Below are positions 25,689-34,908 of a stretch of DNA of 64,000 nt, in pieces. How positions within the stretch are numbered: position 1 is the stretch's first letter; each line of letters starts with the position of its first letter. The stretch lies in assembly GCF_003628125.1 (NCBI RefSeq), contig NZ_RBZU01000010.1, positions 1-64,000 of the forward strand. Direction: 5' to 3'. The notes under the pieces were generated by a model, which was not told the DNA's origin, ran no database searches, and saw only the letters and a list, made by a program, of their open reading frames with translations. The stretch is from Pararobbsia silviterrae. GTDB lineage: Bacteria > Pseudomonadota > Gammaproteobacteria > Burkholderiales > Burkholderiaceae. The position numbers and the translations under genes are program-made.

Positions 25689-26966
25689 TCAGGCGGGGAC
25701 GCGTGTCGGATTGACTTCGACGGTTACGTGCGAAAGGCCTTTGAATCGCTTTAACGCCGCGTGGTAGAAGCTCGGCTCTCGTCGGGCGACCGGACTCGAG
25801 ACTGACACAACTGCACTCATGTGCCCCGGACCGACGCGCCACACGTGAAGGTCGAGCACCGTATCACCGTTATCCTCGACGAGATGGCGCACGTTCTCCT
25901 CCAGACGTCGGTCGGGATTCATATCAAGCAGGATACCGCCCGTATCGCGCATCAGCCCCCACGACCAATTTGCGATCACCAGTGCACCGATCACACCGGC
26001 AAGCGGGTCCATCCAGACCCAACCGAAGGCGCGGGCGAGCAGCAATCCGATAATCGCGAGTAGAGAAACGGCCGCGTCGGCGATGACGTGGATGTAAGCC
26101 GAGCGAATATTGTGGTCACGGTGTGCAGCGGCCTGTGCACCGTCATGGTCATGCCCGTGTTCTTCGAATTCGATCTGATGCTCGCCTTCGGGGAGACGGA
26201 TGACGACCGTGAACGCATGCGGCTCCGGAATATATTCCTTCGACTCCAGATAGCCATCGCGGCTCGCGAACGCAAACGTCTGACGCGTGCCGTCAGGACG
26301 AATAGTCGTCACAGATACATCCGAGGCATCGGGTCCCGACATAGCGCTCTCCGGCGCGATCCGAAACACAGGCGGCACGCCGTCCTCGAAAATCGACACA
26401 GACAGGGCGCCGGAATTCGCGAAGATGCGTTGCGGTGCATCCTCGTGAGGATGTTCCTCGTCGTGGCTATGCCCGTGGCTATGCCCATGACTGTGACCGT
26501 GATGATCACCGCTCAGCAGCCAGACACTTGCAAGATTCACCAGCAGACCCACGACCGCGATGGGAATCGCTTCTCCGAAGTGGATTGGTACGGGTGAGAA
26601 AAACCGCGAAACAGCTTCATAGGCGATCAGCAACGCGATCATGGCCAGCACAATGGCGCTGGTAAAACCCGCGAGGTCTCCGAGCTTGCCGGTGCCGAAG
26701 ACAAAGCGACGGTCCGTCGCGTGCTTGCGCGCGTACGTGTATGCAAGGGCGGCGATAAGCATCGCGCCCGCGTGAGTGGACATGTGTAACCCGTCGGCGA
26801 CAAGGGCTAGTGACCCAAACAGACTGCCGCCAGCGATTTCGGCCACCATCATCGCGCTACATAGCGCGATGACCATCCAGGTCCTGCGCTCATTTTCTTC
26901 ATGGGCGGCACCCAGGAAGATGTGGTCATGCCCCGCCCCAAAGGCGTCGTCCTCAAACTTGCTCAT
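25689..26966 (-). CDS. dmeF: Cation diffusion facilitator, DmeF-type Co/Ni efflux protein
   Basis: 425 residues from ATG 26966. Six transmembrane helices in two groups: the first four between about 28 and 170, then the last two at about 300-345. The metal-site residues are seen as LALVADGLHMSTHAG (helix II) and SAYIHVIADAAVSLLAI (helix V). Between helices IV and V sits a long insertion with a His-rich loop (DHHGHSHGHSHGHSHDEEHP), a non-conserved domain and a second His stretch (EHGHDHDGAQ), as is usual for DmeF. It exports cobalt and nickel in exchange for protons. Second gene of dmeR-dmeF, 7 bp apart. Confidence 0.93.
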   Translation of the reverse strand: MSKFEDDAFGAGHDHIFLGAAHEENERRTWMVIALCSAMMVAEIAGGSLFGSLALVADGLHMSTHAGAMLIAALAYTYARKHATDRRFVFGTGKLGDLAGFTSAIVLAMIALLIAYEAVSRFFSPVPIHFGEAIPIAVVGLLVNLASVWLLSGDHHGHSHGHSHGHSHDEEHPHEDAPQRIFANSGALSVSIFEDGVPPVFRIAPESAMSGPDASDVSVTTIRPDGTRQTFAFASRDGYLESKEYIPEPHAFTVVIRLPEGEHQIEFEEHGHDHDGAQAAAHRDHNIRSAYIHVIADAAVSLLAIIGLLLARAFGWVWMDPLAGVIGALVIANWSWGLMRDTGGILLDMNPDRRLEENVRHLVEDNGDTVLDLHVWRVGPGHMSAVVSVSSPVARREPSFYHAALKRFKGLSHVTVEVNPTRVPA

Positions 26967-26973
26967 GGTTCTC

Positions 26974-27246
26974 TCACTTGAAGTAGCTGTGGACTACCTC
27001 GATCAACTGTTCAGTGCCGCTGCCGTGTTCGTCGTCTGGCTCAGCGTCGACAAGGTGCGTACGGATGTGGTCCTCGAGCACAACGGCGAGCAGTCCATTC
27101 ATCGCGCCACGACAACTCGTCACCTGTTGCAGGACTTCCATGCAGCCTCGCTCGTCCTCCAGCGCGCGCTCAATGGCTTCGACCTGGCCCTTGATCCGCC
27201 GAATGCGGTTCAAAAGTTTCTGCTTTTCTCGAATCGTGTGACTCAT
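26974..27246 (-). CDS. dmeR: RcnR/DmeR-type metal-sensing repressor
   Basis: 90 residues, all-helical CsoR/RcnR family. The Ni/Co ligand set of RcnR is complete: His3 (MSHTIREK), Cys35 (DERGCMEVL), His60 and His64 (LEDHIRTHL). The DNA-contact part LLNRIRRIKGQ is conserved. Binding of cobalt or nickel releases it from DNA. It lies directly upstream of dmeF, and a G-tract operator-like sequence is found just before it (27265-27306). Confidence 0.93.
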   Translation of the reverse strand: MSHTIREKQKLLNRIRRIKGQVEAIERALEDERGCMEVLQQVTSCRGAMNGLLAVVLEDHIRTHLVDAEPDDEHGSGTEQLIEVVHSYFK

Positions 27247-27264
27247 CCCTCAACGCCTCCAAAC

Positions 27265-27306
27265 ATAGTGGGAGGGAGTATATCGAAATAGGGGGTAGGG
27301 GTATAC
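27265..27306 (-). promoter_or_regulatory. Operator-like G-tract region upstream of dmeR
   Basis: Two G-rich blocks with A/T ends, ATAGTGGGAGGGAGTAT at 27265-27281 and ATAGGGGGTAGGGGTATAC at 27288-27306, lie immediately upstream of dmeR. RcnR-family repressors recognise such G/C-tracts flanked by TA-rich ends, so this is the probable DmeR operator. Confidence 0.6.
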
Positions 27307-27676
27307 GGTCGCGCTGGATCAAGCTTGACGCGTGGATTTCTTTGCAACCGGGCTCCGAGTCGAAATGGCCGCGCCGATGTGTCGTATCCCTACCACCGAG
27401 ATGGTTGTGTGGCGTCGTCTACTACGTGACGCCACGGGTCCGATGCGAAATCGGGGGCGGATTTCCAAAGACAGCGACCGCGCGTCCGGCGCCCTATGTC
27501 GGTTGCCTTTCGTTCGGCAACCTAAGCGCTTCGTCCACGTCGCGCTGCCATAGCGACGAGGGCGCGTACACGCATAGCTAGGCCTCTCGACTCCGTTGAG
27601 ATCAATTCAGACCTTGAGAAAATTGGTCATCCAATGGCGGTAGAATTGTCGCGAACGGACCAAAATACACTGGACC
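27307..27676. other. Gene-free stretch
   Basis: About 370 bp between the dmeR operator and the small gene at 27677. Nothing recognised. Confidence 0.35.
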
Positions 27677-27982
27677 ATGATCGAAAGTTCTTCGCCATCG
27701 ACGCCACTCGCTGCCGTTCTGACAAGTGGAACGCCCACCGAGGTGGATCGATTTCTCGTAGACAACCTATGGAGCGCGGGCGCTCCTGAACTTTCAGTCC
27801 AAGTAGTCACCGAATGGGCGAGATCGGGACACAACCATGCGCTAACGCGTCGACAATTCGACGCAAAGCGAACGGCAATTCGAACAGAGAACGGGGCCGC
27901 GTGGGTGACTTGGGCGCTTGGGTGCGCTGATGCCCTGATGCGTGGGTTAACGCTCGTGTCGATACATGTCGAGTGGCGCTAA
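27677..27982 (+). CDS. Small orphan protein of the 'GTPxExDRFL' family
   Basis: 101 residues from ATG 27677; only a weak GGA precedes it. LTSGTPTEVDRFLVDNLW matches LATGTPREADRFLLRVLW at 20253-20489. The rest is helical and basic (RRQFDAKRTAIRTENGAAWV) and ends in a hydrophobic segment. No named domain, no leader peptide. Function unknown. Confidence 0.5.
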   Translation: MIESSSPSTPLAAVLTSGTPTEVDRFLVDNLWSAGAPELSVQVVTEWARSGHNHALTRRQFDAKRTAIRTENGAAWVTWALGCADALMRGLTLVSIHVEWR

Positions 27983-28235
27983 ATCGAGCCGACGTAGTCT
28001 TCCGTACGACAAGCGATCGAGCGGCAGTGAACGGGTGGCATGACGCGCAACGTTCGATGCGATGATCGACGTGGCCGCGCATTGAGCGCCGAGCGGATAA
28101 ACACGGAAAAAACGAAAGACGAAGGGGATTGCAGAGCCCGCGCTCGAACCATGCCTCGCATTACGACGAAGGCATGCGCGTCGCCGCGACGAACGCGCGG
28201 CGATCGACGGCGTGCCGACACGCCGTCATCAAGAT

Positions 28236-28622
28236 TCAGTCAATCAAGGCGAGCTGCCCACGCGGGAGCGATGCCGTCCCCGTCATCGCGGGCGCAACCG
28301 TCGGCGTGGCCACAAACAAGGTGAGGAACTTCGGGGAATTCAGGAACCGGCGAACCGCATCCGCCGTCGTGCGCTGGTCATGATCGATCAACCAGTCTTC
28401 GACGCATTCGAAAAACGCGATGCCGAACAAAACGCTGCGCGAATCCACAAGCCGTTCGGCAATCTTCTTCAGCGCCGGGCCGCGATTCAACGGCAGCTTG
28501 CTCATCAAATCGGACGCCTCTCGCGCCACGATATAGCTGCACGAGCGACGAATCTGCACCTTTTCTTCGTCGATCGCATCGCGAGGTGTCGCGATCTTGC
28601 CGTCATTCCTCGGTAGTCTCAT
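28236..28622 (-). CDS. Hypothetical protein
   Basis: 128 residues from ATG 28622 with GGAG directly upstream; a GTG at 28637 is also possible. A charged N-terminus (MRLPRNDGKIATPRDAIDEE) is followed by helices: SYIVAREASDLMSKLPLNRG, SVLFGIAFFECVEDWLIDHD, and a short hydrophobic stretch near the end (LTLFVATPTVAPAM). No known domain recognised. Stands alone. Confidence 0.5.
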   Translation of the reverse strand: MRLPRNDGKIATPRDAIDEEKVQIRRSCSYIVAREASDLMSKLPLNRGPALKKIAERLVDSRSVLFGIAFFECVEDWLIDHDQRTTADAVRRFLNSPKFLTLFVATPTVAPAMTGTASLPRGQLALID

Positions 28623-29064
28623 CTCCGACTCCTGCACTGGAACCGTCTTTGTTAGGCGTATTGCCCCGACCTAACCGTGATTACGGCAGTCATGCGAATG
28701 AACTTGAGGACGCTTTCTCAGAAATATTCTGCTCAACGCCCATCGAACCCGCCGTGATGTCATTGGACGACAAAGCGACGCCACGCGATCGGCGAAACAG
28801 AGGTCACAACTGCGGTCAGTTTGATCACAGCATCCCCGTATCGGCTCACCCAAGCGAATGTGAAGCCCGAAGCGGGTTTGAATGAAAGGGTTCACTCACT
28901 TTCAGCGCTGAAAGCGTCAAACCGTCTTGTGCGAGCGTGGAAGATGTCGGCCGTGTCAGGGTTTGAGCACGACCGCGTCGTCAAAGGCGACCCAGGTACA
29001 CGCCGTTCGTGTTGAGCAGCATCGACGCGCGACCGAAACCCCGTTCGTGTCGCCGTCTTGGCGG
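28623..29064. other. Gene-free stretch at the border of accessory and core-like DNA
   Basis: About 440 bp without a supported gene. GC content and gene density rise to the right of it. Confidence 0.35.
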
Positions 29065-29658
29065 TCAGCCTTGCGCCTTGATTCCGTCGAGCAGCGCGAC
29101 GCACTCACGCGCCTGCTCGATACTTGCGAGGGGGATCGTCCATATCGCATTCGCGATATCACGCGTACGAATCGCCACGCCGGCGGCGGGCTCGCCGATA
29201 TCCCGACGGGTCACCGCTGCTTCGATCGTCCGCCGCTCGGCTGCGCCCTCTTCGGACGCACCCTGACCCGCCTCGTTTTTACCGGTCGCGACACCCGGGC
29301 CGCCGATGGCCCCGATCCGATGCTCAAACACCGACCATTCACGCAGGTCGGCAAACGCATAACGCCGCGTCCGTCCTTCGAGCGTCAGCAAAACGCTGCG
29401 GTCGCGCGCATCGACGACCACGCTCGAACGCGCACCCGCAAACGTACGGCTGACGATGACCGGCGCGTCCGTCGACCCCGCAACGCGCTTGCGTCTGCGA
29501 AGCCACGCGATCGGTACGGCGCTCGCCAGCGCGAGCACGAGGAAGTAAATCGCGATGGCGATATCGCTGCCCAGATGCCGCGACAGCGCATTGAATCCCC
29601 AGCCCGCCGCAATGATGAAAACGATGAATCCGAGCAGCGGGAAGAAAAGAAGCGGCAT
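29065..29658 (-). CDS. Membrane-anchored protein of unknown function
   Basis: 197 residues. Two N-terminal transmembrane helices (about 2-22, LLFFPLLGFIVFIIAAGWG; 33-52, IAIAIYFLVLALASAVPI) are followed by a basic stretch (RRRKR) and a soluble domain with strands VIVSRTF, SVLLTLEG, RYAFADLREWSVFEHRIG and, at the end, GVAIRTRDIANAIWTIPL. The soluble part may be DUF4755-like (recalled, unverified). By the positive-inside rule it faces the cytoplasm. Stands alone. Confidence 0.6.
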   Translation of the reverse strand: MPLLFFPLLGFIVFIIAAGWGFNALSRHLGSDIAIAIYFLVLALASAVPIAWLRRRKRVAGSTDAPVIVSRTFAGARSSVVVDARDRSVLLTLEGRTRRYAFADLREWSVFEHRIGAIGGPGVATGKNEAGQGASEEGAAERRTIEAAVTRRDIGEPAAGVAIRTRDIANAIWTIPLASIEQARECVALLDGIKAQG

Positions 29659-29900
29659 CGACTGCTCCGTTGAATCTCAGATAAGCGACGGATCGTACCA
29701 AGATCGCGGCGGTGCGACGGGAGGTCCGACCTCAAAAAGGAAGGCTCCGCGTACGAAGAAGGAAAAACCGAAGTGAGTGGAGACTACGGTGGCAGACGGC
29801 GCGAAACGAATCCGAATTCGTTGACGCCGCGCCATCTTGACAGGGGCGACGCGCACGCGCCGCCCTCGATCGCGGAACAACTCAAGATGTGAAGAGGCGC

Positions 29901-30878
29901 TTACTTCTTGAACTCGATGTGACCGCCGAATCCGAACCGCATCGCCGAAAGCAAGCGCTCGCCGAACGTATGGTCCTTGCGCGAACGGAAGCGCGCGAAA
30001 AGCGACGCCGACAGCACATTGGCCGGCACGGCCTCCTCGATCGCTGCCTCGATGGTCCAGCGGCCTTCGCCGCTGTCGGCCACTTCGCCCGAATAGTCGT
30101 CGAGCTGCGGCGATTGAGCGAGACCCTGGGCCGACAGGTCGAGCAGCCACGACGAGACGACCGAGCCGCGACGCCAGACTTCGGCGATATCGGCCAGATT
30201 CAGGTCGAAGCGCTGATCTTCGGGCAAGTGGTCCGAATTCTTCTCGCGCAGGATGTCGAAGCCTTCGGCATACGCTTGCATGAGGCCGTATTCGATGCCG
30301 TTGTGGACCATCTTGACGAAGTGGCCCGCGCCCGCCGGACCCGCATGGATGTAGCCGTTCTCGGCGCGCGCATCGAGACCGTCGCGGCCCTCGGTGCGCG
30401 GAATCGTGCCGACGCCCGGTGCGAGCGTGCTGAAGATCGGATCGAGTCGCTTCACAACAGCGTCCGGGCCGCCGATCATCATGCAATAGCCGCGCGTCAG
30501 ACCCCAGACGCCGCCCGACGTGCCGACGTCCACATAGTCGATCTGCTTCTTCGCGATTTCCTTGGCGCGGCGGATATCGTCCTTGTAATGCGTGTTGCCG
30601 CCGTCGATCAGCACGTCGCCCGGCGACAGCTTGTTCGAGAACTCGGCCAGCGCGTCTTCGGTCACCTTGCCGGCCGGCAGCATGATCCAGACGACACGCG
30701 GCGCCTTGAGTTTCGCCACGACGTCGTCGAAGTCCTTGGCGACCGTCGCACCTTCCTGGCCGAGCTCTTCGGCCGGACCGCTGCTGCGATTCCAGACCAC
30801 GACCTCATGCTTGCCTCGGATGAGGCGGCGTGCAATGTTTGCACCCATGCGGCCAAGGCCAACGATAGCGATCTGCAT
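29901..30878 (-). CDS. gnd: 6-phosphogluconate dehydrogenase, decarboxylating (short form)
   Basis: 325 residues from ATG 30878 ([16 protein letters not shown]) behind GGAGA. Another ATG at 30902, which forms an ATGA overlap with the tkt stop, would add 8 residues. The NAD(P)-binding GLGRMG motif is at the N-terminus; [12 protein letters not shown], the catalytic Lys/Asn in [12 protein letters not shown], and the C-terminal helical domain are present. The short form (about 330 residues against 470 in E. coli Gnd) is of the YqeC/GndA kind and often NAD-preferring (family knowledge). It converts 6-phosphogluconate to ribulose 5-phosphate and CO2. Last gene of zwf-tkt-gnd. Confidence 0.93.
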   Translation of the reverse strand: MQIAIVGLGRMGANIARRLIRGKHEVVVWNRSSGPAEELGQEGATVAKDFDDVVAKLKAPRVVWIMLPAGKVTEDALAEFSNKLSPGDVLIDGGNTHYKDDIRRAKEIAKKQIDYVDVGTSGGVWGLTRGYCMMIGGPDAVVKRLDPIFSTLAPGVGTIPRTEGRDGLDARAENGYIHAGPAGAGHFVKMVHNGIEYGLMQAYAEGFDILREKNSDHLPEDQRFDLNLADIAEVWRRGSVVSSWLLDLSAQGLAQSPQLDDYSGEVADSGEGRWTIEAAIEEAVPANVLSASLFARFRSRKDHTFGERLLSAMRFGFGGHIEFKK

Positions 30879-30898
30879 GCTCTTGTTCTCCGGTTGTT

Positions 30899-33055
30899 TC
30901 ATTTCACGAGTTGTTTGGCCGTCTCGTAGACGGCTTCCGGCGTAAAGCCGAATTTCTTCTTGAGCTCCGACAGCGGCGCCGACGCGCCGAAAGTATGCAT
31001 GACGATCGTGCGCGCGTCCTTGCTGATGCCGACGTAGCGGTCCCAGCCAAGCTCGGCCGCCTGCTCGACCGCGATGCGCGCCGTCACGTCCGGCGGCAGC
31101 ACACTGTCCTTGTAGGCCGTGTCCTGCCGCTCGAAGAGTTCCCACGACGGCATCGACACGACGCGTGCGGCGATGCCGTCGGCGGCGAGCTTCTCGTATA
31201 CGTCGACACACATCGAGACCTCGCTGCCCGTCGCCATCAGGATGACCTTCGGCTTGCCGTTCGGCGCATCGGCGAGCACGTAGGCGCCGCGACGCACGCC
31301 TTCGGCACTCGCGTAGCGCGCGCGATCGAACGTCGGCAACGCCTGCCGCGTGAGCACGATGCAGACCGGCTGATCTGTATGCGTGAGTGTCACATACCAC
31401 GCCTGCGCGGCTTCGTTCGCATCCGCGGGCCGCAGCACCACCATGCCCGGAATCGCGCGCAACGAAGCGAGCTGTTCGACCGGCTGGTGCGTCGGCCCGT
31501 CCTCGCCGACGCCGATCGAGTCGTGCGTAAACACGAAGGTCACCGGCAGCTCCATGATCGACGCGAGCCGGATCGGCGGTTTCATATAGTCGCTGAAAAT
31601 CAGGAAGGTCGAGGCGAATGGCCGCAGTTTCGATAGGGCGATCCCGTTCGCGATCGAACCCATTGCGTGCTCGCGAATGCCGAAATGGAAATTGCGCGCG
31701 CCGTACGTCTGCGGGGCGAAGCTGCCCGCGCCGTCGAACTTGAGCAGCGTCTTCGTGGACGGCGCGAGATCGGCGGCGCCGCCAAGCAGCCAGGGAACCT
31801 TCGCGGCGAGCGCGTTGAGCACCTGCCCCGACGAATCGCGCGTCGCAAGGCCCTTCGGGTCAGGCGGAAACACGGGAAGCGCCGCCTCCCACCCCGAAGG
31901 CAAACCGCCGGTACGCATCAGATCGAGCTGCGCGCCGAGTTCCGGATACTGCTTCTTGTAGGCATCGAAGCGCGCGTGCCACTCCGCGCGCGCCGACTTG
32001 CCGCGCGCGCCGATGCCTTGCGCGAAATGCTCGAGCACGCCGTCAGGCACGAGGAAATGCGCATCCTCGGGCCAGCCGTATGCCTGCTTCGCCGCGCGGA
32101 CCTGGTCTTCGCCGAGCGGCTCACCGTGCGCCGACGCGGTGCCGGCTTTCTTCGGCGACCCGTAGCCGATCACGCTCGTCACGATGATCAGCGTCGGCCG
32201 GTCGTCGACTGCGTCGAACGCCGCGAGCGCTTTCGCGAGCGACGCCCGGTCATTCGCATCGGCGACCTGCTCGACATGCCATCCGTAGCCGCGGAACCGC
32301 GTCGCGACATCGTCGCTGTACGCGAGGCTCGTCCCGCCCTCGATCGTCACGTGGTTGCTGTCGTAGATCCAGCAGAGATTCGAGAGCTTCAGATGCCCCG
32401 CGAGCGACGCCGCCTCGGCCGACACGCCTTCCATCATGCAACCGTCGCCGCACAGCGCGTAGACGTTGTAGTCGAACAGCGGAGCGTCGGGCCGGTTATA
32501 GGTCGCGGCGAGCCAGCGTTCGGCGATCGCCATGCCCACGCTGTTGCCGAGTCCCTGCCCGAGCGGCCCCGTCGTCGTCTCGACGCCCGAGGTCCAGCGA
32601 TATTCAGGGTGCCCCGGCGTCTTGCTGTCGATCTGGCGGAAACGCTTGATCTCGTCAAGCGAAACGGCCGGCGTGTCGAGCGGCACGTCGTGCTCGTCCG
32701 TCGCGCGCACGCCCGCGAGAAACAGCAGCGAATAGAGCAGCATCGACGCATGTCCGACGGACAGCACGAAGCGGTCGCGATTCGGCCATGCAGGATCGAG
32801 CGGATCGTAGTTGAGCCGCTCCTGCCAGAGTTGATACGCGACGGGCGCCAGGCCCATCGGCGTACCCGGATGTCCGGAATTCGCCTTCTGCACGGCATCC
32901 ATCGCGAGCGTGCGGATCGTGTTGACGCAGATCTCGTCGATCGTACCCGCGGGCCGCGCGCCGCTTTGCGCCCCGCCCGCACCGCCACCCGCCGAGTCGC
33001 GCTCGGCCGCCTCGACGCGGCGTGCCGCCGCGGGATTGATCATCGATCGTTTCAT
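30899..33055 (-). CDS. tkt: Transketolase
   Basis: 718 residues from ATG 33055 ([13 protein letters not shown]) with GGAG upstream. Compared with usual transketolase it has about 35 extra N-terminal residues, a glycine/alanine-rich linker. Conserved parts: [34 protein letters not shown], the thiamine diphosphate motif starting GDGCMMEG, and the pyrimidine-domain sequences [20 protein letters not shown] and [18 protein letters not shown]. It moves two-carbon units between sugar phosphates. Between zwf and gnd in one operon; 70 bp after zwf. Confidence 0.95.
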   Translation of the reverse strand: MKRSMINPAAARRVEAAERDSAGGGAGGAQSGARPAGTIDEICVNTIRTLAMDAVQKANSGHPGTPMGLAPVAYQLWQERLNYDPLDPAWPNRDRFVLSVGHASMLLYSLLFLAGVRATDEHDVPLDTPAVSLDEIKRFRQIDSKTPGHPEYRWTSGVETTTGPLGQGLGNSVGMAIAERWLAATYNRPDAPLFDYNVYALCGDGCMMEGVSAEAASLAGHLKLSNLCWIYDSNHVTIEGGTSLAYSDDVATRFRGYGWHVEQVADANDRASLAKALAAFDAVDDRPTLIIVTSVIGYGSPKKAGTASAHGEPLGEDQVRAAKQAYGWPEDAHFLVPDGVLEHFAQGIGARGKSARAEWHARFDAYKKQYPELGAQLDLMRTGGLPSGWEAALPVFPPDPKGLATRDSSGQVLNALAAKVPWLLGGAADLAPSTKTLLKFDGAGSFAPQTYGARNFHFGIREHAMGSIANGIALSKLRPFASTFLIFSDYMKPPIRLASIMELPVTFVFTHDSIGVGEDGPTHQPVEQLASLRAIPGMVVLRPADANEAAQAWYVTLTHTDQPVCIVLTRQALPTFDRARYASAEGVRRGAYVLADAPNGKPKVILMATGSEVSMCVDVYEKLAADGIAARVVSMPSWELFERQDTAYKDSVLPPDVTARIAVEQAAELGWDRYVGISKDARTIVMHTFGASAPLSELKKKFGFTPEAVYETAKQLVK

Positions 33056-33125
33056 GTCGCGTGCTCCATCGTCTGCTGTCGGGGACCGGTCATCGGCCGT
33101 GATGCGAAACATCCGCCTCGCGCGA

Positions 33126-34673
33126 TCAACCGGGCTTCATCGGGGTCCAGCGGCGGCCGTCGCGCGCGAGCAGCGCATCGGCGCCCGCGGGTCCGGCACT
33201 GCCCGCTGCATAGGGCTCGGGCTCGGCGTGCCGGGCCGCAAGATCGATCGCGGGCTGCACGACGGCCCAGCTCGCTTCGATCGTGTCGGCGCGCTGGAAC
33301 AGCGTCGCATCGCCGAGCAGGCACTCATAGACGAGCGATTCGTAGCCGACGGTACCGAGATCGCCGAACGCCTTGTCGAAGTCGAACGCTGCCTCGACTT
33401 CGCCGAGCGTCGACAGCGGCCCGGGCACCTTGACGTTGAATCGCAGCGCGGCGCCGTGCACGGGATCGATCCGCACGGTCAGCACATTCGGCGCGGCGCC
33501 GCCGTCGGCGGACTGCGCCTTATCGGCCGATCCGCGCGCAAACAGCCCATGCGGTTCGGGTTTGAAATGGATCGCGATTTCGGTGAAGCGACCGCCCATG
33601 CGCTTGCCCGTGCGCAAATAGAACGGCACGCCCTTCCAGCGCGGCGTATCGATCGCGAGCTTGAGCGCGACATACGTTTCCGTCGTGCTGTCGGCCGCGA
33701 CCTTGTCTTCTTCGCGATAGCCCTTGACGGCTTCGCCGTCGATGTCGCCCGCCGTGTACTGACCGCGCACGACATCCTCGACGCGCACGGGCGCGGTGGC
33801 CGTGAGCAACGCGGTCTTCTCGTCGCGGATCGCATTCGCATCGAGCGACGTCGGCGCTTCCATGCCCGTCATCGTGAGCAGTTGGAACAGATGGTTCGGC
33901 ACCATGTCGCGCAAGGCGCCCGTCGTTTCGTAGAAGTTGCCGCGCGTGCCGACACCGATCGTTTCCGCCGCCGTGATCTGCACGTGGTCGATCGATTCGG
34001 CGCGCCAGGCCGGTTCGAAGAGACGGTTCGCGAATCGCATCGCGAGCAGGCTCTGAACCGCGTCCTTGCCGAGGAAATGGTCGATGCGGAAGAACTGCGA
34101 TTCGTCGCCGACCGACAGGATGCGCCGATTCAGTTCAATGGCGCTCGCGTGGTCGGAACCGAACGGCTTCTCGATGATGACGCGGCGAAACGCCCCGCCC
34201 TCCCGCGCCTCCTTGAGCAAGCCCGCCTTGCCGAGATGTTCGACGACGGGACCGAAGAAGCGCGCGCTGACCGCCAGGTAGAACACGACGTTGCCGTCGA
34301 GCTGACTCGCAAGGTTCGTGTAAGTCTTTTCGTCGTCGAAGTCGGCCGTCAGATAGGTCATCCGGTCGGTGATCCATTTCCAGATCTTCGGATCAACCTT
34401 GCCCGCATGAAATTCCGCGTGAGGATCGGCCGCGAGTTCATCGAGCGTGCCGCTCAACAACGTGCGCCAGTCGTCGGTCGAGAGCGTGTTGTGATCGACG
34501 CCGATCACGCGCGTCGCATCGTCGAGCAGGCCGTTGCGGACCAGGTTGTAGATCGACGGCATCAACAACCGTCTCGTAAGATCGCCGCGCGCGCCGAACA
34601 CGACAATCGTGCACGGCGGCGCGGGTTGAGCGGCATGGGAAAGCGAACCTGGCTGCCCTTCGGAAGCGGTCAT
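33126..34673 (-). CDS. zwf: Glucose-6-phosphate 1-dehydrogenase
   Basis: 515 residues from ATG 34673 behind AGGAGG. Cofactor motif GARGDLTRR, substrate and active-site motif RIDHFLGKDAVQ, and the C-terminal parts YLRTGKRMGGRFTEIAIHFK and NVKVPG are typical. It oxidises glucose 6-phosphate to 6-phosphogluconolactone. First gene of zwf-tkt-gnd; no pgl gene follows. A perfect hairpin lies upstream at 34730-34750. Confidence 0.95.
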   Translation of the reverse strand: MTASEGQPGSLSHAAQPAPPCTIVVFGARGDLTRRLLMPSIYNLVRNGLLDDATRVIGVDHNTLSTDDWRTLLSGTLDELAADPHAEFHAGKVDPKIWKWITDRMTYLTADFDDEKTYTNLASQLDGNVVFYLAVSARFFGPVVEHLGKAGLLKEAREGGAFRRVIIEKPFGSDHASAIELNRRILSVGDESQFFRIDHFLGKDAVQSLLAMRFANRLFEPAWRAESIDHVQITAAETIGVGTRGNFYETTGALRDMVPNHLFQLLTMTGMEAPTSLDANAIRDEKTALLTATAPVRVEDVVRGQYTAGDIDGEAVKGYREEDKVAADSTTETYVALKLAIDTPRWKGVPFYLRTGKRMGGRFTEIAIHFKPEPHGLFARGSADKAQSADGGAAPNVLTVRIDPVHGAALRFNVKVPGPLSTLGEVEAAFDFDKAFGDLGTVGYESLVYECLLGDATLFQRADTIEASWAVVQPAIDLAARHAEPEPYAAGSAGPAGADALLARDGRRWTPMKPG

Positions 34674-34729
34674 CCGGAATCCTCCTTGACGTGACTCGCA
34701 TGGGATCGTGTCGACGCGCGGCGTCGTAC

Positions 34730-34750
34730 GGCCCACCCGTGCGGTGGGCC
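34730..34750. terminator. Hairpin between the thiolase and zwf genes
   Basis: Perfect 8-bp stem GGCCCACC/GGTGGGCC with a 5-nt loop. No T-run follows on either strand, so it may end the upstream transcript weakly or act in the zwf leader. Confidence 0.35.
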
Positions 34751-34908
34751 TCGAATCGACCCGGAATCGGTCGAGCAGCAATTCACATGCCGCGCGTTCC
34801 GATTGCCGTCACATGCGGTCGACGCCGTGCAGGACAGTGAGTGTATGCCTAAGTCCGCAGGTTCACCGCCCAGCTTCCGTCGACAGTCGTTACCGGATGT
34901 CGCAGGCC

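Noticed and set aside
26435-26520. Repeated CATGGC/GTGGCTATGCC units that look like a short direct-repeat array
   Set aside because: They encode the His-rich HGHSHGHSH loop of DmeF; not a CRISPR or regulatory repeat.
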